A DNA stretch of 53,703 bases from Sphaeroforma sirkka. Taxonomy: Eukaryota; Opisthokonta; Ichthyosporea; Ichthyophonida. This document shows, piece by piece, positions 16,600 to 28,600 of this stretch. The position numbers and the translations under genes were made by a program. The notes below the pieces were generated by a model. The model did not search any database, was not told the DNA's origin, and saw only the letters and a program-made list of their open reading frames with translations. Location of the stretch: NCBI GenBank assembly GCA_001586965.3, contig LUCW03000420.1:60001-113703 (forward strand). Reading direction: 5' to 3'. Positions within the stretch are counted from its first letter, which is position 1, and each line of letters begins with the position of its first letter.

Positions 16600-18189
16600 G
16601 AGGATTGTTTCGAAGCATAATTGTGACAAATGAACGACTCCAATTTCAGTTGCTGACACCAAATCAATGTAGACCGATGTAGTGAGTCATTAGAACAGAA
16701 CAATGTAGACAAAAGCCTTTATCTGAAATCCACTCTTTTTTAGCACATTACCGAGAGCTGAAGCTAAACTTAATTTCTTTCTACAATTTGACATATTTTA
16801 ACTTAACGTTTAGTATGATATAGTCAGCCTGGTAAAGACAACTTTACACGTAGTACAATGGCCAATTTACAGACACAGTAACGCTTGTCTAGTTGTTTTG
16901 TTGCAGCTGGCAAATATTTTCTGATAATAAAAAATGGTCCGTCAAGAATACATACCAGGTGGTAGAAAAAATTTCTATTACGTATGTAGACTAGATTATA
17001 CCCGAATTTCCTTTGAAACCAGTTCAGTTTAGTACTTTGACCGATTCTCAGGATTCTCTATTTGTTGTCATACACCCTACACAGATATGCTCAGAAGTTG
17101 GAAAAACATTGCTTATAGATGAATACACTAGCCCTTACATGAACTTTCTTTTAAGCTAACTTAGCAACGCTTTACAGACATGACATAGCTTGTGTAGAGA
17201 GAGATAGATCACCACCCCTCGAGTATATAGTAGCCTTGCTGCTGGTGGGAATTGTCCGCAGTCAATAGTGAGCGTGAATCAAAGAACATACAACTATTTC
17301 TTCAGTACACTGACCGATTAGTTATTTGATCCTTCCGTTTGTAGACCTGGGTACTAGTAATATATTGCTCATAAATGTATACACTAGACCATATGTACCA
17401 TTCTTTTAACCGTAACTAGTTTAATGCACTGTTCGTTTTGCAGATATGGCATAGCTTGTCTAGAAGCCTTGCTGTAGATACAAGAAATCACCAGCGATTT
17501 GTCACCAACGGCCCTTAAGCATATATCTCGGGGTGGTAGACAATATTTCCCATACACTGGCCCACACAAAAAGTTGCTTATAATTTAACATAACACTGAC
17601 TTGTACAACTGCCTTGTGCAAATAGAAAATATCCACACGCAATAGTGACCGTAGCCCCCAAACCTTATACGCCTAAAAGGTAGGAAATAATCTTTCAAAA
17701 ATGCATACAATGGCATACATGGGAATATTTTTTAAACAATCTTAGTTTAATACGCCGACCGATTTCCATACCTAGCAAAGCTTGCCTAGTTGACGATACT
17801 GCAGGTGGTTATGCACCATTAAGAATATATGCCTGAATGACAGAAGACTACTTCTCATATATGTGGTGGCTGGATGAATCCGCTTCCATTATGGTCGCAA
17901 GTATGGATAGCACAGCTGATAAAGGTTGCCACGATATGTAATTGCCTTGTTGGAGAGGACTATAATTTGAATTCCTTCGCAAAACCATGTCCGGCTCAAA
18001 AATATGCACAATGGGGTCTAATACATATGCATTCACCTTTGCTGTTTGTGTAATGTAGAGATATCAAAGGGAAATATTTATAATTTTGAACGCTTGTGGG
18101 CTACCGATTCTGCTGTAATGGAAATGTGCACTGTATCTTTCAATAAACTAATTTCTGGCAGATTATTTATCACAAGGAAAGGTTCACAC

Positions 18190-18190
<1 letters not shown>
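16600..18190. repeat. Ancient degenerate ~300-bp tandem repeat
   Basis: The word (A)GCTTG(T/C)(C/G)TAG recurs at about 16,884, 17,189, 17,455 and 17,781. Each time it is followed at similar distance by a CAGGTGG or CTGGTGG word, and then an ACTGACCGATT-like word (17,038, 17,309, 17,756). Between them are shared phrases such as TTGCTTATAGATGAATACACTAG / TTGCTCATAAATGTATACACTAG. Units are roughly 270-330 bp and heavily diverged. No coding potential is evident. Confidence 0.6.
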
Positions 18191-18522
<332 letters not shown>

Positions 18523-19172
18523 ATAAGTTGATAGCGACTAGAGAGCTACATGCTGCTCATGTATAAATCGAGATGTAATGTACTACTGAGTGTTCCGATT
18601 CTATTTGATTGTATTATGTAGTGTAATAGTTCTGAAATAAAATTTTAATTATATATCCGACTGAGGCCAGTCGATTCTTGCAATTCCACGGTATTGATTT
18701 TTGAAGTAGTAGCCTTGCCTCGTATATTCTGCTGAAAAGTATGTATAATCAATCGGTGCCCATATTGTATGCTCCAGAATCTACGCGCACGAACGAGTTC
18801 GCATCGGGTGGTGTCACGAATACGACTATTTACGACTAAACCACCGCAAGCTTCCGATCTGAAGCTCACAATATTGATGGCCTGATCTGAAACTATAAAG
18901 GAATATGTGTCTATATAAACGCACGCACGTCTCCGTATGGGAGCGGTGCGTGATGGTATGGGAGGGGAGGACGTGAGGGTGAGGGTGGAGATGGAGGGAA
19001 TACAAACACTATGTATGTTATCAGACAAATTCGGCTCTAAAACCCACCAAGTCGCGCACCAGCGATTATGTGTGATACACGCAGACAAACAACGCGTGCG
19101 TTTGCATAGGATTCATAATTGGGTTGTCTCCGGGCCAGTCACTCTAGCCCACAGACGCAGGTGGGTGACCCG
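18523..19172. other. Downstream flank of the RSPRY1-like gene
   Basis: No gene recognised. It is 3' of the RSPRY1-like stop codon on the minus strand and probably contains its 3' untranslated region. A G-rich purine tract lies at about 18,958-18,995. Open frames on both strands (18,645-19,088 minus, 18,937-19,425 plus) lack any domain; the plus-strand one is antisense to the last exon. Confidence 0.55.
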
Positions 19173-22100
19173 TCACGCTGCTTCCTGGTACTTGTGTAGC
19201 CGTTCACTCGTCAACCTGTCCTCGATCGGCACCCGACACATGGGGCAATGGGTGCATCGCAATAGACAGGACATACACATGCTGTCGTGCGTGCACGGCA
19301 TGATGGTGACATCGGCCTCTTTTTCAAAGCATATCTGGCACTCGTTGATGCCTTCAAGCGGCGTAGGGGTGCGCCCAGAAGCCCTGCCCTTGAGAATCTC
19401 AAAGTGTTCATGGTGGCGCGTGTAGGCCGATGGTATCCTCTGTTGGATGGGCAGATGTATGGGGTGAGCATGTAGCTGGGGAAAGCAAGCGAAGCGTGTG
19501 ATATACGTGGCCGAGCGCGCTATATATTTGAAAAGAACGTGTACAGCTGTCGCAGGGCACATGTTGTACAAAGTAAGTACGGATGTGAATGCAGGCGCAG
19601 TACTCTATCGCTGGACTACACATGTGGAGACTCACAAGATTACTAGCCTACGCTTGTAGTCGAACCACACCAAGCCATCCTGATACGAAGTTCATGGAGA
19701 GCCACAGTCCAATTAGTATATAACATAGAATACAGTATATAATATATAATATATAACATGCGGCCCCATTAGTATATAATATATATAATAAGAGATAGTA
19801 TATAACTCAACCTATTAATATATATCAAATATTATATCACCCAGCCCCAGTAGAATATAGCATAATACAATATATGATTTTTAATATACAATTTACAGCC
19901 CCACTAGCATACAACATATAATATAGTATAAGATATATAATATAAAAATCATCCCCATAAATATATAATATTCAATATAGCATTCAATATACAACATAAC
20001 TTACAGCCAGCCCGAAGTTGTAGTCTCCCTGGTGCACACACGCGTTCAGTGGTTCGTAGTGCGGCGGGGGCTCGAACTTGAACGGCCGCTGGCCAAAGTT
20101 AAACCTCAGGTGCTGATAATTAAAACTCGCCGCAGGATAGTACCTCGTCTCTGGACTCACCGCGAAGCGACTGTGAAGGCTCACCACCACTTCGCCATTG
20201 AGTGCAAAGGTGTACCGTCCGTACTTAGCCCCATCAAACAGCTCGATGTAGAACCCGAGTACGTCACCGCTCTGCATGGGTCGACTGGCCTGGGCTGGGA
20301 CTGTTTTATCGTCCGTGCCTCTGTTGGACCACAGCAGTTGTCGTACAGGGTCGTAGCCGACGGATCCCACATCATCACCCACGCCATCGCCGCCTTGGTA
20401 GTAGGTCACACTGCCGGTAGTCCAACCGATTTGAAAGCAGAACGGGCCCAGTACCTGTGAGGAGGGGTTGCGGGGTGTGGGTAGGCGGTTGATTTAATGG
20501 GGTACGGTGTTGTTGGCAGGGTTCAGATTGCGCGGGCCACGAAATACGACAACATGGGACACACACGAAGCGTAATGAAGGAACGAAAGCCTTAAATGAC
20601 TTGTGCATACATACACATTTGACGTCGTCGCTTGCTTGGTACGAACAATTGTTTTGAATTGTGGAATCCACACGACGCAGCGAGCACACAACAAAAATAA
20701 AAGGATATGAAATAAACTCAAATTACAAACAAAACTAGGACGAGACATAGGATCCCTCGGCAGAAAGGCGATGGGGGAGCCACAACAGTAGGTTCAGGCG
20801 TAGACAGAATCTCGGTGTAGGGAAGGGGCCCAAAAGGCCACAATCATACCTATGAAATAGCATGTATATAGCATGTATATAACATGTATAAAGCATGTAT
20901 ATAACATGTATTCAACATGTATAGAGCATGTATATAGCATGTATATAGCATGCATATAACATACATGAACATTCGACAACACCGCAATGACTCGCATTCT
21001 CCAGTGGGGAGCCAGACCGCATTTCATTGAAGACTTGATATCTCAACGCAAAACACCACATCACTACATAGTACCCGAACAATAACACAGAACAACAAGA
21101 GACGAACCGCAGAAAAAAACCACAAGCACAACCAACCATCTAATTAAAAATTCGCAAAAACAATTTAAACACATTATCAGGCATCTAATAAGCGCGGTCA
21201 CCACCGGGTAACCAACGGGCATCACCCGGTACACACACCTGCGTCTCATAGTAGTAGCATCCCTGGCTCACGCCCATGCCCCCGCGGATACTCTCGAACT
21301 CGTGCGTGTCATTGCGCACCTCCAGACCATCGGCTGATATCTTGACATGTCTCCCACACTCATTGTGGTCTAACACATACGGCTTGCCCAGCAATAACGG
21401 GCGAGAGAGCAGAAGATCATCCAGCGCAAAAACTGTGTGTGTGTGTGTGTGTGTGTATTTGTTTGGGTGAGAGAGGGTACACTGAGCTGTGGGTATGGTG
21501 GGCGAAAATTGTGTGTACGTACGCATATGTGCACAGCTGCTCAGGTATATAGAGACAGGAGTATGGAAACATTCACCCAAACTTGACATATAGTCAACAG
21601 GAGTATGAGAACATTCACTCAAACTTGAATGAGTCATAAACGTTCAAATCTATAGAGACAAGAGTATGAAAGTATTCGCCCAAACTTGATACACGAGTCA
21701 TATACGTTCACGACTATAGAGACAAGAGTATGGAGAAATTCACCCAAACTTGACGTATGGGTCATATACGTTCAAGTTTATAGAGACAGGGGTATAAAAA
21801 CATTCACCCAAACTTGACGTATGAGTCATATACGTTCATGTCTAAGAGTTTAGGGGTATGGAGACATTCGCCCAAACTTGACGTATGGGTCATGCACGTT
21901 CACGTCTATAGAAACAGCGGTATGAAGATGTTCACCCAAACTTGACGTATGAGTCATATATGTTCAAGTCTATAGAGACAGGGGTATAAAAACATTCACC
22001 CAAACTTGACGTACGAGTCATATACGTCAGGTCTATGAGTTAAGGGTATGAAGACATTCACCCAAACTCTGACACGAGAAAAATACGCAGGAGACAGCCT

Positions 22101-24946
22101 CAGATATGAGCAACACAGCAGCCCAGGAGAGCCATTGGTATATCGTTGCGTACACTGATAGCCATAAACCCAACGACTTCACAGCCAACATGGCATGAGC
22201 GACTCGGGAAAAACGTAAACGTAATCATACGTACTTGCAATAGCGTACACTAACTTGGAACCGTGACTTAGCTAAGCTCACACGCGATACTGTTATATAT
22301 TAATGTGCATGTGCATGTGCATGAAGCAAGGCTCACACAAACCCAAAGCATCAGACATGCTTACCTGCACACCCAAGCTTACGAACATGAGCACACAAGG
22401 CTTGCGTAGACTAGCACACACACGGACAAAGGCCTCACAGACATGTGACAAAAACAACACATACGGACAAAGGCCTCACAGACATGTGACACAAACAACA
22501 CATACGGACAAAGGCCTCAAGATATATGACACAAACAAGAACCAATAATCACACACACACACACACACATACACACGAAGAAACAAACAACACACACGGA
22601 CAAAGGCCTCAAGACATATGACACAAACAAGAACCAATAATCACACACACACACACACACACATACACACACACGAGGGAACAGACATCACACACGGGCA
22701 AAGGCCTCAAGACATATGACACAAACAAGAACCAATATTCACACACACACACACACACACGCACACACGAGGCAACAAACAACACACGCTCATTCGCATG
22801 GCTAGCGCATTTCGTTTCTACAGGCATCTAAACTACACACAGACACTACACCATATTAGCCTCCGGCAGAGACTATTGCACCCAACCGCACATCACATCA
22901 ACGCCAACCACTCATCCCAAATGCAGAACTGGTCCATATATCACACCAAGACCAACCCAATATCAAAACGATACCAAAACAAGACCAAAAACACGATAAA
23001 AAACAAGACCCAACAAAACAATACCAAACAAATCCCAAACTACCACCAAAACAACCCCAACCAAGAACCCCAAACGCAGCACGCGCACTCACAGGAATTG
23101 TCCAGTGCCCACATGGCGCAGAAGGCCAACTGCTGGGCCACGTGGTGTGCGGAGGCCTCGTCCCTATCGTCCACACACGACGAGCACTTCTTGGCGTTGT
23201 CGTAACGCATGCCCGTGCGTGATATCTTAGACAGCAGTGACCGTAGGCTGTACCGGCGGGTGCGAATGTTTCTCTCCATCTTCTCCACCTCGGTCGTACT
23301 GTGCAATGGTGCCCTGTGGCTGGGTGTGCCCGTCCCACTTTGTGAGAAGGAGGCTGCTCGAGCGCGTGGGTGGATGGCGTCCATGTGTTGGTCGCTCTGA
23401 GAGGTTGTGGTGCGGACAAGGGTTTAGGGTTTAGGGTTCAGAAGGAAAACCTTCCGGGCAATGAGATGCGCGGATGGTGGCACAGTGGGGCGCTTGCACA
23501 TGTAGAGAGAAGGAAGAGAGAGGCAACAGAGAGGAAATAAACAGTCTGCACAACAGGGATACAAACAACACTCATTCATCCCATGAAACCGTTCAATGCC
23601 TTTTGGACACCTACCGAAGGTGAACTCATATTTGAGAGGCTCTGCGAGCCGGTCGCTTGGAAGGACGTAGAGCGCATAGTTGGGTGAATAAAGAATGTTC
23701 GAGATGTCGGTGACGGTGTTCTCGCTGAGCTATAGCGACAGGTGTTGGCATTGACATTCGCACCTGTCCTGGCCCCATATTCAGGACCATGCGCCCCATT
23801 TTCAGGGCCAGGTGCCTCATTCTCAAGGTCATGAGCACCAAGCTCCTTGACGGCAACAAGCTCCTTGACGGCAACAAGCTCCGACCCTCTGCTAGCGGTG
23901 GTGTCACAATTGCGTACGCTGACCTCTACGTCTGCACCAGGACCCGGAAATTCGGACCCGTTTGCACCTGTGTAGGTAGGCGTGAGGACATCTGCAGACG
24001 ATGACATAGAGTGCGGCGGTGGTACCACAGGCCCGTCAGAGCAGTGGCGCGCGTCAAGAGAGATAAGAACACCCTTCAACACCTGACGTACACCTGAGGA
24101 CAAGGGGCGGGGAACGCGTTAATACACACGCGTGAGATAAGGCTCAGCCCAGACTTGAATGAAGGGTAAGGAACAGGAAAGCGTTATAAAAACACATGCG
24201 TGAGATGTGGTTTAGCCCAGATTTGAACGAGGGTAAGGAGCGGGAAAGGATATAGAAATACGCGTGAATTATGGCTCAGTCCAGACTTGAATGAGAGTAA
24301 GGGGCAGGGAAGCGTTATAAAAACACACGCGCGAGATGCAATTTAGCCCAGACTTGAATGAGGGTAAGGGCAGGACAGTGTTATAAAAATACATGCGTGA
24401 GATGTGGTTTAGCTCAGACTTGAATGAGGGTAAGGGGCAGGCAAGTGACACAAAAACACACGCGTGAGATATGGTTTAGCCCAGACTTGAACGAGGGTAA
24501 GGGGCAGGATAGTGTTACACGCGTGAGATGTGGTTTAGCCCAGACTTGAATGAGGGTAAGGGGCAGGCAAGTGACACAAAAAACACACGCGTGAGATATG
24601 ATTTAGCCCAGACTTGAACGAGGGTAAGGAGCAGGCAAGTGTTATAAAAACACACGCGTGAGATATGGCTTAGCCCAGACTTGAACGAGGGTAAGGGGCA
24701 GGCAAGTGTTATAAAACCCCACGCGTGAGATATGGCTCAGCCCAGACTTAGAACAATTCCTATCTTGGCCATCTCCGGTCATCCTTATGACAGAGCAGAG
24801 TGCAGTTCTATGCGATGACTTAAGAACTAAACCACCCCCCACCCTTCCCATGCCCTTAACGATAAGCATCCACGCGCAACACTGCACATACTAGGTGTGT
24901 GCCTTCCATAAACATTTGTACATTTACGAGTACAGTTTATGTATAC

Positions 24947-25003
<57 letters not shown>

Positions 25004-25465
25004 TACATACATACATATGCATATACATACAAAATATAAACATAATTTGAATAGGCTGGATATATATATATGGATATATATACGTATACGTATATGCATG
25101 TATGCATATATACAGGAATGGAGAGGCCTACAGTATGCACATGTGTATATGCACACACACACACATCATCACACACACACGCATATATATATGTGTATGC
25201 ACATACATAAACACACATGCATCACATGCACACACATGTATATATTATATATATATATATCAATGCATAATATATACATATACATTATGAATAAATGGAA
25301 ACATCAACATATATATATATAATATATATGTTTGGGACGTACATGTCTAATGCGCACACACATCAACATATATATATGTGGTTTATGTTCAAAATATGCA
25401 CATATGCGTATGCGTATATATATGTTATATATATATAATAATATAAATGTATATATATATATATA

Positions 25466-25537
<72 letters not shown>

Positions 25538-25613
25538 CATATGTACGTATATGTTTATGTATATGTTTATGTATATGTTTATGTATATGTATATGTACAT
25601 GTATACATGTATA

Positions 25614-25677
<64 letters not shown>

Positions 25678-28600
25678 CATATATATATATATAATATAAT
25701 ATATACGTACGGCATGAAATCGCTGCGTTCCGTCCAACGCATACAAACACCTGAACAAACAAAGCATTCGCTACACTTCTTGGAGTCTCGCACCGACTAA
25801 GGTGTGCTTGGGGGTTTTTCCGAGTTTACCTGCCCACCATCAAATGCATTGGGACCCTCAATCCTAAACCCTAATGCGTGAACTATGTGTCTATACCTGC
25901 ATCCAGTATCTTGGCTTTGTTCACATTGCACTTGGCAAAGGCCTCAAGTGCCTGCAGTGCCAGCATCTGTAGCAAGCGGTTGGTGGGGTCACGCAGGATA
26001 CGGAGCAGACCACCCAGGATTTCTATTTTTAGATATTGAGAGGGGGGTGGGTGGCTATGAGTCACGTGTTGAGCACAATGTGTAGCGCAATATACGGCAG
26101 ACCGCCCAGGATTTCTATTTTTAGATATTAAGGAGAGGAGGGAGGGTGGCTATGAGTCGCGTGTTGAGCACAATGTATAGCGCCAAATACGGCAGACCAC
26201 CCAGGATTTCTATTTTTAGATAGTAAGAAGAGGGGGGTGGGTGGCTATGAGTCACGTGTTGAGCACAATGTATAGCGCCAAATACGGAGCAGATCGCCCA
26301 GAATACTCAAGATAGAATGTGGGTAGCTATGAAGCACGTGTGGAGCACATTGCATACATGACATGGTATCATACGTTTGCGAAGCATTGTTTACACAGAA
26401 ACTAAACCCAGATCTCAACTAAAAACCAAACCTAAACCTAAACCTAAACTGTAGTGTGAAGAGGATCGAATCTGCGCTTTCAACGCATGTTGACAACTCC
26501 ATCCGCACAGAACACCAATCAAGCTCACGTACGAATCCTACGAAGAGAAGCAAGGACACATTACAACATCATGATTACTACCAACCCACAACCGCACGCC
26601 ATTGCAACACATCGCGTACATGCTCTGTGCTTTAGGGCCTGTCACGCATATGTACCATCGATCCGCCTGCTCATACTGCCGATTTAGCAATGAAAGACAG
26701 GCAGCGGAGAACGAAGAGATGTCTCAATATATAACAGGTGCTGAGTTCAAAAGATAAAACACTAGATCAATATCACCCAATGCACAATTCAGACACACAC
26801 AGCATGATACAGACGCATGACACACTATGTGTACCCAAAAGTTGCACCGCACAACCACACACACACAAGTCCACCAACGCGCCTGAGCAGATCACAGACA
26901 GACCCGGCAACCAACGGACACGCACACACACATAGTAATCCAGAAGGACATGACCAGGTACACCCACAGCCACACATTTACGTACATGTGCACACAAACA
27001 TCAGCCCACAATAACACCGTCAAAACAGCCACAACCACAACCACAACCACACACCGACACACATCTAGACCCGAGATACACACCGGGGCTGAGCAGACCC
27101 TCGCTCACAACGCCGCTGTACTTGTAAGCCAAGGCATGCAGAAGTATGCAGGCATTCATGGGTCCATGATCACACTCGACTGTAGCATGAAAGGTTGAAC
27201 ACAGGGTTTTAGGGTTTTAGGGTTTTAGACACACTCGACTTAGTAGCATGAAGGATTGAACATAGTGTACGTTCTTGTATTGTCAAAGCCTTTTCACACG
27301 GATGAGCCGAGGTAATACATACAAAGGGATGGCGCATACATGGCTCCTATAAGTGGAACGTAGGATTGAGCACGCTACTATGCGGACATCGAGGATACAT
27401 CCTAAGAAATTCCAGAAGCACACCTGCGACAGTGAGCGGTACTAATATGGCCACGAATCAATCATGTAGGTAATAGAACACATCATCCAATATATACACT
27501 CTCCAGTTGTATATGCACATATACCCATCCAACAGACACTAATCCATCACACCACCACACATACCAGCCTCCATGCGCACGTGATTAAATATAATCCACT
27601 CATCAGTTGTATATGCACATATACCCATCACACCCCCACACATACCAGCCTCCATGCGCACGTGATTAAATATAATTCACTCATCAGTTGTATATGCACA
27701 TATACCCATCACACCCCCACACATACCAGCCTCCATGCGCTCGTTGATGTGGGACACCAGACATTGTATCAAATTCTCTGACACCGGGGGAACCGGTAGC
27801 CAGTACTGAATAAAGCAGTTGATGAACACGTGCGAAAACGGCCCAGAGGGCAGCGACGTCAACGCGGTCACAATCGCCAGCCACTCGCGATCTATGAGGC
27901 GTCAATGAGAGGACAGAGAAGATCTGTTTAACACAGGACGGCATGACACACGTGGTGAAGCTTGGGTGTATAGGTGAAGGGGTGTCCATGGGAGGATAGA
28001 AAGGGTCTGAATAGCATAAGACGGTATGGCACACGTGGTGAAGCTTGGGTGTATAGACGAAGGGGTGTCCATGAGAGGACAGAAAGGGACTGATTAGCAC
28101 AAGACGGTATGGCACACCTTGTGAAGCTTGGGTGTATAGGTAAAGCCAAGCCTTCCACAACAGGTTGAAAGATATAATTGAAAGTCGGTAGAGTGGGCTG
28201 CACACCTTCTAACACAACTTGGTTGTGCTTATACAACCACCGATCTATCTTATGGTACTATATATAAGTAAAACGGCCCTTGAAGCAGGTTATCGAGCAC
28301 AGTACACTATTGCCTTACACAGTTCACACAAACCTCCACAGAAAAACAATTGGTCTCTCTGACCCCACAGCGCAGTAGTGGTACATCAGTGCCCATTCGC
28401 TGATGTGCCGTGAGATTGATTGACACGTGTTCCACTCGCCACACTCCTCCACGTGGCCCCAGATTGCCATAGAAGGACACTAGAAACATAAATGGACCAT
28501 AAAGGGACCTTACAACATACGCGACTTCATAGGGCTGCACAGGGATACACACTACGCATTAAAGCGCGAATAAAATATATATATCACAATATCAAAGGAC

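Noticed and set aside
18937..19425. 162-codon plus-strand frame overlapping the RING exon
   Set aside because: It is antisense to a conserved exon and has no recognisable motif.
21540..22790. Regularly spaced repeats resembling a CRISPR array
   Set aside because: Units are directly tandem, without unique spacers, in an intron of a eukaryotic gene.
28307..28552. Possible extra RSPRY1-like exon between exons 1 and 2
   Set aside because: Exons 1 and 2 join directly with matching phase (GAG GAT G|AT CGC), and the joined protein aligns with animal RSPRY1 without a gap.
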